From positions 456,338 to 520,337 of the forward strand of contig CAJJDO010000035.1 of the NCBI GenBank assembly GCA_905183005.1: a DNA stretch of 64,000 nucleotides, read 5' to 3'. The DNA comes from Paramecium pentaurelia. Taxonomy: Eukaryota > Ciliophora > Oligohymenophorea > Peniculida > Parameciidae. Both the position numbers and the translations under genes were made by a program. The notes below the pieces were generated by a model. The model was not told where the DNA came from, searched no databases, and saw only the letters and a program-made list of their open reading frames with translations. Below, piece after piece: positions 1 to 11,636 of this stretch (within the stretch, counting starts at the first letter, position 1; each line of letters opens with the position of its first letter).

Positions 1-654
1 CAAAATGAGGATCATAAAATGCCAAAACTTTAAGATTTGGTAAACGATTTAAATTTAAGGCTTCCTTAAAACTGCATATTTTATTTCCACTTATATTTAA
101 ATCATATAAGTTTTTTAATTTATCCAAAGAAGTTCTTAGATTACTTATAGAATTGGCTGCTAACCAAAGTTATTTCAAATTCATTAATTAATCTAGGTTT
201 TAAATAGTATCGATTTTATTATCGCAAAGCCACAATATTTCTAGTTTAGTTAATGACTCTAATCCTTCCAATTTTTGAATCACATTATGAGATATATAAA
301 GAGATTTTAAATTTTGTGTTGCTTTCAAACCAGTTAATTTAGCAATTTAATTCTCATTCAAATTTAATTCCTCCAATTTAGTTAAATCATCTAAACCCTA
401 GTTAAATAAATTATTGAATACTTCAATAACAGTGATACCAACATTTATTAATGTTAAAGATTTCAAATTTTTGAACATCTATATTACATTCATTCTTCCA
501 AAGTCTTCAAGAGTAAGTTCAATTCTTTCAATTTTGTCTAAATTACTCCATTCCTTATCAGAGAATCCATTCATAATTTTCTATTTCATAATTTGATTCT
601 TACAATTGTCTCCAGTTTTCCAGAGTCCCCTTTCTTCTTTTCCTCTTATTGCAT
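1..654 (-). CDS. Leucine-rich-repeat protein (C-terminus cut off by the window edge)
   Basis: The gene reads from an ATG at 654 leftwards off the window. Two introns are removed: 581-603 (23 nt) and 398-421 (24 nt). Removing the second restores perfect 22-residue spacing of the repeats. After a Lys/Glu-rich N-terminus, at least six SDS22-type repeats follow, for example LEELNLNENQIAKLTGL, LKSLYISHNVIQKLEGL and LEILWLCDNKIDTIQNL. The last visible segment, LKVLAFYDPHF, resembles the cap region of LRRC9/SDS22-like axonemal or phosphatase-regulatory LRR proteins. The family is clear. The partner and exact role cannot be read from the repeats, and the C-terminus is missing. Confidence 0.85.
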
Positions 655-722
655 TTATAATTATTATTACTTTTGTTATGCTTAACTTGTAAAAAAAGAA
701 TGAAATATATAATAATATTAGA

Positions 723-1547
723 TCAATATTCATTAACTGATACATCAGATGCTACATAATTTATTGCTTAATACGTCTAATAAACTGGAAGAACTCTAAA
801 TCATCCTCTACTCTGTGGTTACTTTGTTCTGACCATGGTGGTAACTTAATTGTTAAAGTATCAGAATTAGACAAATAATTATGATCCTTTGTAACTGGCA
901 TTGGTGGGAACTTAATACCAACAAAAGGTTTCTTGGCCAATGCTTAAAATAATTTAGAAACTTATTTACGATTGTAAACATAAACATGCTTCTTGGTATT
1001 CTCAGAACTGCTAAGAGACTCTGTCTTTGGTGCAATATTTAAAACCACATCTGTTGAAGAATTCTAAATAGGTTATGCTTCAGTATCTCCCTCTAAAGAT
1101 ATTGCTTTATCAACATAATTTGCTTAATCAGTCTTTGCTTCCTATAACTCTTCGACTCTTTATTATCTTTTTAATTATTACTGCATTTAATCTTAAATCT
1201 TTTCAATCTACAAAGATTCCTTTTACTGAAAACCATCTTATTAAGCTTTAATTAACTTCATTAAATACTTGAATCAATTGATTCCTCAATATAAACCATT
1301 GGAGTATCATCACTCTTAAACACTGCCAAACTAGCTTCAACTTCTTAATTTTAATCTCCTTCTAGAGTTTCAGCTGAGACATCATCTCTTCCAACATAAA
1401 AACTTTAATCCTCTTATTCGGCTTAGAAGATTGCTTTTCTAAATCATCTCATTTACCTTGTTCTTCTTCAATCAAAGATTTTGGTGAGCCTCTCAACATT
1501 TATGAAACACCAAAGCAAATTAGCACTGTGAGAATTAGTGTCTTCAT
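723..1547 (-). CDS. Small secreted or lumenal protein of unknown function
   Basis: This is a 251-residue protein in four exons. The introns are each 23 nt; one lies at 752-774 and two end in AAAG rather than TAG. It starts MKTLILTVLICFGVSQML, a good signal peptide. An acidic region, a short Gln-rich coiled stretch (QMQQQLKRQQRVEELQ) and a C-terminal globular-looking part (KLFQALAKKPFVGIKFPPMP; ending VSVNEY) follow. I recognise no domain. It could enter the secretory pathway or trichocysts, but that is inference. It diverges from the bZIP gene across 627 bp. Confidence 0.7.
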
Positions 1548-2174
1548 GAATATATTATATATTAATAATTGAAAAACGATCAAAAATTTATAATTAATCT
1601 TATCTAATTACAAGATCAAATAGTTTCCAAACATAGAATAGCAATATACAAGTTAAGATCAACAGTTATATCATTAATATGATATATTATTTTCTTATTT
1701 AAAACATATAAGAAAATAAAAGAAAAGATTTTATTCTTTTATTCACATAGTTCTAATTTTAATAATAGTAATAATGTTAAAGTTGTTTCTATTTAAAAAT
1801 CAAAGTATTTAACATAATGTTAATTGAACTCTAATAATATTAAGCATATTTTTAGTTTCTTAATTATTTTATCAAAAACGACATCACATTTTGAAAGCAA
1901 CGTGTTTCTTAAGTTTTATTTTTATATTTAGTAAAATAATAATTTAAAAACGAAATTTAGTTAAAGAAATGATATTTTGAAAGATCATTCATTTTGAATC
2001 TAATAGTTTTTAAGGATGATGATTAAGATGCTTGTAATTAAATGAATAATAAAAAATGGATTTAATTAATGTGTTAAACATTAATATTAGATTGCAGTTA
2101 TTTCACAGTTGGTGTATTTAGCTAAGAAAATTTATCGTTTTTTAATGCAATAAAATAATATAAATCTTTCTAGA
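1548..2174. promoter_or_regulatory. Divergent intergenic spacer
   Basis: This AT-rich stretch separates two divergently transcribed genes, so it should hold both promoters. I see no ORF, repeat or RNA gene in it, and no recognisable motif. Confidence 0.5.
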
Positions 2175-2986
2175 ATGAGCACTAGCTAACAAGAATTGTT
2201 TGAATATATGAGTGAAACCTTATAAACATCTGAGAAGGGATTATTAGAAATGCAAAAATCACATCCTCAAAGTAAGTTAAATTATCTATTATTTTTTAAG
2301 ATTTCCAAAAGCTTGTTGAAAAGATGAAGCGAACTATGAGAAGAGAGAAAGCAAAATAAAGAAAGTAAAAAGATGAACCAGAAATTGTGTCAAGTAGTAA
2401 GAAAATAAAAAGAAAGAAAGAAGATGATGATCCATTAAGAGAAAATGATAAGAAAACTATATAGATGATACGTAATAGGATAAGTGCCTAAAACTCAAGA
2501 GATAGAAAAAAACAATAATTACATCAATTAGAATCACAAGCACAAAAAGAACTTGACTATAATGCTGAACTAAGAAAACAACTAGAAGAACTTTAAGAGA
2601 AACATCAAAAATTGACAAATAAGAGTTAAAAAATAAGAGATCAACTATCAATTCTATAGCAATTAGGTCGTGGATCCAGATTAGGTAAAATAAGTCTTGC
2701 TCTCTTGACCCTTGTGTCAGTGTTTTCAGTAATCTCTTAAAAAGAAGCACATTAAACAATAACAACTCCTCTAGTTAAAATTGAAGAGATATCTAGTCAA
2801 AGTGCTTTGAGACCTATAAATTATGAGAAATCATATTCAATTATAGATACAAATACTTTTTTCGAAGAAGAAAAATTAGGAGTTGGAATTTCAGAGGAAT
2901 CAGAAAATTGCTACAATTAATTGTTGCCAATCCCCCTTTATCGGTTAAATTCATAGATAGAATACGCTTTAGAGCAGCATAGTTGA
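2175..2986 (+). CDS. Membrane-tethered bZIP transcription factor
   Basis: A 260-residue protein with one intron (2272-2300, 29 nt). Residues about 88-105 (MIRNRISAQNSRDRKK) match the bZIP basic region, with the invariant Asn and Arg spaced N-x7-R. A heptad-repeat zipper runs to about residue 155. Residues about 163-178 (ISLALLTLVSVFSVI) are hydrophobic enough to span a membrane, followed by an 80-residue C-terminal tail. This order (cytosolic bZIP, membrane anchor, lumenal tail) is that of ATF6/CREB-H/bZIP28-type stress factors released by proteolysis. The bZIP call is firm; the tether and a role in ER stress are inferred from layout. Two basic clusters before the bZIP could act as nuclear signals. 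Confidence 0.85.
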
Positions 2987-3065
2987 ATATATTTGATTGA
3001 CTTGATGTATATTTTTCTATCTTGTTCGAGTAAATAATTAAAACAAAAACAAAATAAAAATTAAA

Positions 3066-4517
3066 TCATACTGATCTCTCCTTAGTGGGTTTGTATAACA
3101 ATCCTAAAATCTTATATACATCCATTTCTTCTTTACATAGAGTTACTTCTCCTTTCCACAACTTCTTCTTATAAGCATCTTTCTAATTAGGGTAGAGTTC
3201 ATAATCACTTAAAATATACCCATTTTTTGAGCCCACAATCTCATGCTTTTATTAAAACAATCAGAACCAGTGAAGTACAAAACTGCACAACCATACTGTT
3301 CTTTTGGATACAGTTTTAAATATCAATCCTTCTAAGCATAGCTTAATTAGATACTTTTTCAATATCCATATAAGTTTTACAATCATGATGAGTTCTATTT
3401 GGCATTTTCAAATGATGGTTTAACAAATTTCCCCTCTAATCGTTTGATCAAATTAAATAAGAAATCTTCAGTATTTTTACCATCACACCTTGTAATTAAA
3501 ATATCCATCTCTCCAAATGCTTTTTTTTCTCTTCTATAAGATCAATATACAATTGCCTTATATAATCCTTATACTCAACATAATTCATCGATTTCTTTTT
3601 GAACAATCTAATATATTAAGGTAACTTCTTCTCTTCAAATCCTTTATTCTAAATCTTCCACTAAATACAAACAAACTTATTGATTTCTATTTAGCAAATT
3701 TCAATTCTTTTTCTAATCCCCAAGAGTTTTAATTACTTTAAAATAGAAGGTAGCAGCACTTGTTAGTCCAATACCAAAAATTCTACTTAATTAACAAATG
3801 GCAACATTTTTTTCTAATTCTCTCAATTTTCATACTTTAGCTAATTTACATGTTTACATAATCTCAATTATCTTCTTATCTCCAATTTTAGGCATGTTTT
3901 TTAAATCTTCACAATATTTGATTGGATAGGGAAGTGCTTTTACTAAGAATCCAACAGCTTTTTTATATATACTATACAACTTCCTTTTTATCTTTTTCAT
4001 TTGTATATATTTTCAATAATTTTTCTAATTCTTTGATAATCTCATTACTTTAACATTTATGAGGATCATTAACTTTACAAACAAAATATCCTTTTTTAGC
4101 TTCCAAAAATTATTATTTTCTTTTTAATCCAGGATTAAATTTTTTAGTTTTTTTTAATTAAGCATTCAATATAGGTTAATCAATATTAACAAGCAATCGT
4201 CATCACTATAGAATTTTTCAGACTCATGAATTTATTGTTCATCTTTTTTTTGAGAAAAGTTAGATCTTCCAATAAATATTCATTTTTTTAACTATCATAT
4301 AGATGATGGTTATGAAAATGATCTACTCATAATTCAATATTTATTTTTGTTCCTTTAATAATATCCCTTATAAATTCTTCAATTCTTTTTCATATTTCAA
4401 TCTTAATTCATCATTCTTGATATTGTAAATGTGAATGTCACCATCATCTTATCCCTAGTCATATCTTTTGATAAAGGAAACTTAAAAGAAAGATCTTTAT
4501 ACATTATGAAAAATATC
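3066..4517 (-). pseudogene. Family X DNA polymerase (pol lambda/TdT-like), decayed
   Basis: In pieces across all three frames, the reverse strand encodes a whole pol X core. It has a pol-lambda-like helix-hairpin region (NMPKIGDKKIIEIM), palm motifs (SYRREKKAFGEMDILIT and MLRRIDI), the YFTGS loop (VLYFTGSDCFNKSMR) and the family C-terminus (KILGLLYKPTKE). The frame changes at least five times and several in-frame TGA codons interrupt it. One TGA sits where the Gly of the GSYRR motif should be. The first catalytic Asp of DxD is Glu here. Short introns do not repair these breaks. Pol X enzymes fill gaps in end joining and base excision repair, which matters in Paramecium because its genome is cut and rejoined every sexual cycle. 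This copy looks like a degenerating paralogue. Confidence 0.85.
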
Positions 4518-4595
4518 TCAAAATATTTATATAAGATAAAGTCTATAAACAACAATATTTTAAATGTACAACTTAATTATTGTTATTCATATTAA

Positions 4596-6557
4596 TCAAA
4601 ATAAATCCAACAATTCTTATCCAATTTATTTCCATTATTATTAAAAGTAATTTCCTTTATATTTATACCATTTCAAATTAGTTTTAGGATCAATCATTTC
4701 TTCAAAGAACATTGGAACATGAACTTAATTTGCTGCTGCCATAGCTTTTCTACGTGCTCTTTATTTCTCTTCTAATCTATGTTTTTCACTTGAAGCCAAA
4801 TCAATCCATCCATTTTCAAATGCTAATTAATCTGGTCTCAATCTACAATCCGTACATGGTAATTCCTTAGTAATTTAATCATTTTTATTACTTTTATCAT
4901 ATCAATTGTTAAATGATTAAGTTACATTGCAAATTCAGTAAAATTATAATACCAATCTGAATCTTATGGCAATTGATGTCTCTTCCATACTATAATTTCT
5001 CTTTAAGAATCATAAGCTATAAGACGATCATTCCAAAATCCTTTTAATTTATATTTTTCATTTCCATTTTTATCTTTAACATATCCTCTCATTTCAGATT
5101 CTGATTTACCTGATTTTTCAATTAATTCCAATACTCCATTATCACCAGTTGTTAAATTTACAAATTTCATTTATCCCATATGATCTAAATATTATTAACC
5201 CCATAAAATATTCTAAACTTTAGTTGTACATCTATTAAATTAATAATGATCATTTGATGATTTCAAAATAACATTAAATAATCCAACAGGATTTACTTAG
5301 AAACATAAACCATTAAATTTTGTTTGAACATCTGTATGAGCCCAAAATTAAAATGTTTTTGATTCTGCATATCCTGCAGAAATAGGAGGATGATGTGATA
5401 CCTATTCACTAATAAACCTACAATTATGAGTTTATATTTCATAGGTTTCTCCTAAAATAGGATTAAAAGGTTTCTTTGTTCTTCCTATATTTGCTGAATA
5501 AGGTGAAACACCAAAACCCATAATATAACACATTCTTAATGCACTATCTCCAATAATTTTGTCTGCTTCTTCTAATGAATCAGAGTATTCCATTTATTCT
5601 GCTAATCTTTATAACATAGATAAAGGCTCATTCAAAATAACTATATTTTTATAATTGAACTAATTACTTGGTACTGAAAATCTTCCTAAATCCTTTCCAA
5701 TTAATTCTTTACACAAATACCAAACATTTATTTTTTCATTTGGATCCTTTTTATATGGTAATCTATCTCTTTTTATACTATTTGTAAATTTAATTTTCTA
5801 AAAAGCAGGATTATTAATTAGATTATTCTAAAAACTAATATAACAAATTCTTTAAGTACATATTTTATAGGTTAATTTTGAATATGTTAAGCAATTTCAG
5901 TTATACTCAATAATTATGGTTGACCATGTTATGGATGATGATGTTAATGATTCAATAAATCCTCTCGTATTACTGATTAAGCTGAATTTTGATGAATAAA
6001 ACTCTCATACACAGTTCCATTTTCTAAATTTGATAATTTTTATTTCTCTTCTTCAACAATTTGAGCACATAAAGTGATTTTCGTTTTTAGATTTTTTCCA
6101 ATGCTTTCTAATCTATCAGCCATCTCTTTAATTTAAGAGTTCTTTTCCAATTTAGGAATCAACATACTCAATGTTTCATCAACTACAATAATTTATTTAT
6201 CATACATATTGCTCCAGTCTACCAAACATCAGTAAGCAATTCTTGTATCTTTTACTCAAACTTTATTTCACTTTATCGACTCAAACACTTGTCTTAAGCA
6301 GATTTCAATGCATTTATCCAATCTATCTTCTCATTAATATTATTTGCTCTCAAATGGATTTCTGTTGTTCCAGTATTGATTATTATTCTTAAAGGGTCTT
6401 CTGGTACTAAAATTAAAGCTGCAACTTTTAAATGCACCTATCCTTTTATCTATCCTCCTTGAGAATCACAATAAAGAAGAACATCTTCATTGAGAATGAA
6501 GTAACGATCTTACCACCTTGAAAAAAGGTTAGTCCATTTCTTTAAATATCCTTCCAT
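4596..6557 (-). CDS. Oxysterol-binding protein-related protein (PH + ORD)
   Basis: A 626-residue protein with introns at 4866-4891, 5828-5859 and 6183-6205. Residues 1-95 form a PH domain: MEGYLKKWTN, then WQDRYFILNEDVLLYC, ending in the WINAL helix. The C-terminal half is the sterol/lipid-transfer domain, with the family signature EQVSHHPP near residue 368. It continues to the conserved end segment CTDCRLRPD...EEKQRARRK, which forms the lid of PI4P-binding members. Such proteins exchange sterol or phosphatidylserine for PI4P between membranes, the PH domain docking them on phosphoinositides. I see no FFAT motif. Start and stop are well supported. Confidence 0.95.
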
Positions 6558-6679
6558 TTTTAATTAATAAAAATTAATATAAAAGCATTTATTGATAGCT
6601 ATTCACTAATTCCGTTATTCCAATAGAAGGATATAAAAAATGAAGACAATAATGTTATCTAATAATTTGTTAATCTTAA

Positions 6680-8768
6680 TCATAATTTAGCATGTGGAGA
6701 TGCTGTTCTGATTGTCTTAATCGTCTTAAAAACTTACTCATGGAACTCTGGCTCATTTAATGGATTAAGATCCTTAGCCCAATGATATAATTTCTCATAT
6801 GGATTACCCTAAGAATCTCCAATAGCTGATCTTACACTATTATCATCATATCCAATAGACTAAGAAGTATAGAAAATCAAATTACTTCTACTAATCCTAA
6901 TGCATTATCTTTCAAATTTGAAATAAGTTCATCTCTAGTTTCTCTGATCCATACAAATTGAGGACCACTTAAAACTCCATATTCAAACAATTATCCTTAT
7001 TATTCAAGTATCTTATTAAGACCATACAATAAACATAATTAACTTAGAACAGCCTTAATATTTGGATCAGTCAAAGCATTAATTTCTTCAACAAAAGTTC
7101 TGAAAGTCCAATAATTTGATTGTGTATGAGCAATTTCTTATAAGAGAATACCTAAATGTTTGTCTGTAGCTTCCTTAAATGTTAATCCCTTATCACCCAT
7201 GAGAGTTTGTAATTTTTATCCTGCATTAGCAACATTGAAAGCAACATTGTATCTTAAAGCAGCCAAAACTTTATTGAGATCTCTTGTGCACTCTTTTGAG
7301 ACTAATGGTTATTTGAGTTCAGTCAAATAATTGAAAATGTCTTCCAAATAATCACAAGTTGTATTAGGAGCCTTTCCTGATTACATGGCTATATGAATAG
7401 AAATAATAAAAATACCTTTATTGAGATACATCAATAAGACTTTACCAACAGATAAAGATAAAACTGTATTATCACCTTCAGCAACAACACAAGGACTCAT
7501 TTCAGTAATAAGAGGTGGGATTCCAGAATAATATGAATAACCATGTCCACCAGCACATTATCTAACCTTTTCTAAAGCAAAGAAACAATTCCATGTATAG
7601 TAGGCTTTAGAAGCACTTAAGACAACATGTACTTCCTAAAATGATTTAAAGATATACCATCATTTTAGAGAAATCATTCTTTTATTTGATTCTAGCAACA
7701 TTGTCTTATGCCATAGCAAAAACTCTTTTACTTCCTAACATACATCCATACATTTCAGCAATTAAAGGAATCAATTTATGTTATTAAAGTTGATAATCAA
7801 AGATAGGAATTTCTTATCCTAAAGCATCTTTGAATTATTTTCTTTATAATGAATATCTAATAACAATAGTTAGACCAATTCCTAGACATTTCCAAACAGA
7901 ATCCAAGAAATGTTATCTCATTAATTACATTGTAGCATGCCATACTTTATCATCTCCTGTTTTAGTGAATTGACCATCATCTGAGACATTTACATATTTG
8001 CTTAACATATTAACTTTTGGAATTCTAACATTATCAAATCTTAAATATCCATTATCTTTTGCATTGTATCCAAATTTAGCACCAATATCACCTACTAGAA
8101 TACCTGGAAGTGTTTGATGAGTTTTTACATCTCTTATTTATACAACAAAATTCTATACTCCATATCTCTTACCATCAATATACAATTAAGCTTAAGTAAC
8201 TACATGAGTAGCTGTTATTCCCATATCACTACCCCACCATTTAGTAGCTTTTAATGATGGTGTATGAATTATAAAAGATTTTGTTTATTTATCATATGTG
8301 GCTATTGTTTCAATTCTATTTATATCTGAACCATGTGCTAATTCTGTTTATGAATAACAACCAAGTATCTCCCATCTTGATGCTGGTTCATAAAATAGCT
8401 TCACTTATTCATCTGTACCCAAATTCAATATTGTGGGCATAAACATTTCATAATTCAATGATGACACTAACTATTTAACCATAATATCAATATCTTACAG
8501 CCTCTGGATAGATCAAGGTTGCAAACTCTTTGATATCACGCAAGTCAGCTACTTCCAATAACTTCTTCATTTTCTTAGCATATAGTTCATATGTTTCTGC
8601 TCTTCCAATTCCAATGTCTTTTGGATTATTACGAAGAAGAGGATCAGAACTACATATCTTCTAAAAAGCCATAAATCTCTTGAATCTTTCTTCTCCTTCC
8701 CAAATGAAGTGTGACAACTTGTTTACATCAAATGATATTTTCTTGCGTGCTATCTCAAGTGCTGACAT
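6680..8768 (-). CDS. Acyl-CoA oxidase, peroxisomal
   Basis: A 661-residue protein in five exons (introns 6860-6885, 7389-7415, 7636-7657, 8471-8498). The family layout is complete: an acyl-CoA oxidase N-terminus (FIWEGEERFKRFMAF), the FAD/substrate core (GCYSQTELAHGSD; KWWGSDMG) and the C-terminal helical domain with GGHGYSYYSGIPPL. The protein ends HAKL, so AKL fits the PTS1 peroxisome import signal. It catalyses the first, H2O2-producing step of peroxisomal beta-oxidation. Its start codon lies only 65 bp from that of the divergent CLEC16A-like gene. Confidence 0.95.
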
Positions 8769-8833
8769 ATTAATAATTTAATTAATGTAATTAAATATTG
8801 CATAAGATTTACATAAATCTCTCATTACATCTA
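8769..8833. promoter_or_regulatory. 65-bp bidirectional spacer
   Basis: The start codons of the acyl-CoA oxidase (minus) and CLEC16A-like (plus) genes face away from each other across only 65 bp. Both promoters must fit here or reach into the coding regions. I recognise no specific motif. Confidence 0.5.
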
Positions 8834-10869
8834 ATGACTCCTCATAAATCAAAAATCTAATTGAATAACTCTCTCAAATGTATATCATTGCTGATCATCA
8901 AAATTAAGATATTTTTGAGTATCATTCCTATTTATTTATCTAGATATTTAGCTGAAAACAACATATTGGCTTTATTCTATGATAAAATTATTGACTCATC
9001 TAGTAAACTAGCCTCTTTTATAATATCCAAAATATCATTCATAATGTAATCAACTTAAATATTTAGTTTAAATCTTAAAAATCCATTTAACATCACTTAT
9101 TTACTAAGTAATCCAGTCTTAAATGAATTCATCAATCATGAATATGTTTTTTCTGATTAAGAAATGGTAGAATATTATGTTAATTTTTTAAAAATTATTG
9201 CGATTAGAATTAATAGGGAAAACATTTATCTCTATTTTAATTAACGCTATTGTTCTTTCCCCTTACTCTGGTAAGCATAAAAGTTTATTAATTATCCAGA
9301 AATCTTAGTTTAAAATACTGTTAAAGTTATTATCCTTAGCATATCAAAATGTAATTTATATATATAATTTTAGTATGTAATTTAACTTTAGATGTCTCTT
9401 TAACTTAATCAATTTTAAAATAGGAAAATTTAATCATTTCAAAATTCAAGAACTATCTATTAAAATCTCCATTCATAATAGCATACCATAAATATATTCA
9501 AAAAATCAAATATATACTTCCAAATATCACTAAATCAGAATTCTAAAACTAATTAGAAGAATTATTTATGTTCTTTAATGATCTCCTAAATTAATGTTCT
9601 TTCTTAATTCCACTTTTTGAGTAAATGTTACTTCAAGAATTAATTTTACCAATTTTGGACTATTTATTATTAAATAAAAAAATAGATATTAAGATTGAAT
9701 TTAAATTAGGATTCTACTTTTTACATCAAATCCTATACAAATTACCATTGAAAAACATCTTTATTTATTTTTCATAAGATAAGATACCAAATGAAAGTTA
9801 TACAATCTTAAAATATCATTAAAATCAATCTGTAAATTGGGTGTATGAAATATAGGATTACTAAAAAGAATTTGAATAAGTATATTTAGATGAAAATTAA
9901 AACCAAATTATTGGGAATCAATCACAAAACAATCTTATTAATAATAATTACAAATATTAGATGCTTTATCTTTTAAAAGTATGTTAGTATTAATTATATT
10001 AAAGCATAGAGATAATAGTATATTATTACTCTAATTAGCCATTTGGTAGGTAATGAAGAGTCACTAAAAACCATGGCCAATTAATCAAATAATTGAAGTA
10101 TTAGTTTGATCTTTTATTTAGTTATTATCATAACCATATAATTAAATAATGCATTCAAAAAAAGTAATTGATTTTATAATCTTATTTTTCTTAAATGAAG
10201 ATACTAATAAACTTAAATAAATTTATCAAGAATATGAAAATAAAGTAAAATAATTAATAATTAATGCTTAAAATGATAAATCTTAGTTATCATAAGATTT
10301 AATAATAAATTGGGAAATTATTTCAAATTTTGATTGGAATACTTTTAAGAAGTCTTTGCCTACTGTTACATTTGATGATTTATAAAATTGGGTATATGAG
10401 AATCAACTAAATCAATTTAAATTAGTTTATATATGGCTACTCTTGAAATGTTTAGTGATGAATTTCAAAAAAGAGACATAAAATGCCAAGTATGTTCCAA
10501 ATTAAGAGATATCTCATCTAACAGATGATATATATATATAAATTGATGATAAAAGAACTGTAAAATATTTATTATTATTTTAAGTATTTAATAATAAATT
10601 CAGAATAAGGTTATATAATTTAAACTATTGCTTGTTCTAATCCAAATCGAGGTATTGTTACTTTTACTTATCCACTTGCAGGAATATCCTGTATTTAAGA
10701 GAAAGATTATCTAAAATTAGAATGTAATAAGTTGGCAATAAATTAATTAAAGCCAGCCTAAATAAAAATACCAATTCATCTAATGAATGATATAATATTA
10801 AAAATAAATGATGCGAAATTAGAACTATAATAAAATACTTTTGAACAATTATAATAATTATGTTAATGA
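8834..10869 (+). CDS. CLEC16A/FPL-domain protein (endosome/autophagy)
   Basis: A 645-residue protein with four introns of 23, 26, 24 and 25 nt (donors follow ISK, LLK, QIIE and DDKRT). Residues about 85-165 match the FPL domain: ITYLLSNPVLNEFI, VFSDQEMVEYYVNFLK, then a FPL motif and FINYPEILVQ. A late segment reads LLLKCLVMNF. CLEC16A and its fly and worm relatives act on endosomes and in mitophagy/autophagosome maturation. The N-terminus is slightly shorter than in animals, so an extra 5' exon is possible, but the ATG used is in frame and directly upstream of conserved sequence. Confidence 0.85.
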
Positions 10870-11138
10870 ATTATATTTGTATATTATACATTTTATTTAT
10901 TAAGAAAAACAAATATATTAAATGATAAAAATAAATAGTAATATTAAAGTGAAACAAATTTATTTATTATTTACTTAATTTCAGTAATAAAATCTATCAT
11001 TTAATCAAAATAAAATTTAGAAAAAAAACATATATTTATAAATAAAACGAAAGTCACTTATAATTACATATAATAAATTAAGATAAGTATTGTAATTTTG
11101 ATCATAATAATTTAGTTATTTAAATAATAGAAATAGTA
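10870..11138. other. AT-rich intergenic stretch
   Basis: Lies between the stop of the CLEC16A-like gene and the end of the open frame of the converging Dicer-like gene. I see no ORF, RNA gene or ordered repeat. Confidence 0.5.
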
Positions 11139-11636
11139 TCAAAATTAGTTAATACATGAATATTTTTATTAAATATATTTATTGACATTGTAGAGCTTAT
11201 TATTTGATTATGGACTTAAAATTTAAGGTTGGCTTAAATTAATTATACTACATTTATATTTTCTTCTTTTTAAAGGACCTTATGACTTTTTAGTTGATTT
11301 ATGAACAATATCTTATAATGGAGGATATCTTAATGCATGATAACTTGTTAAAGTAATTGGACATTAGAAATATGAAGTAAGTACATTTTAAAATGCTGTT
11401 TAAGTAGTTTAAGTGCTTATTTAAGTAGATTTACTATTTTAGCTAGGTTGAACAGAAGAAGAACATTTAATAATTTTTGAATCTAGAATAGACTTAATTC
11501 TATGACTTTAGCTTTCTACATGTCTTTTTTCAATTCTTGGTAAATTGCCAGGTATTAAACTATCTAAGTATTCTTGTTCTTCAATGTCCCATCCTAAATT
11601 TTTTTTTTTATTCATATAATGAGATTAATAATTATA
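11139..11636 (-). other. In-frame 166-codon extension of the Dicer-like gene beyond its first TGA
   Basis: After the TGA at 11637-11639 the same frame runs on to a TGA at 11139-11141. The first half looks protein-like: NLGWDIEEQEYLDSLIPG and NLPRIEKRHVES, then a Ser/Thr/Gln-rich tail. The phrase LDSLIPGN echoes LDKLIPGN earlier in the same protein. I find no canonical short intron that would remove the TGA. Possible explanations are a recent nonsense mutation, a sequencing error (TGG read as TGA), stop-codon readthrough, or chance opening, because only one codon in 64 stops in this code. Confidence 0.45.
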
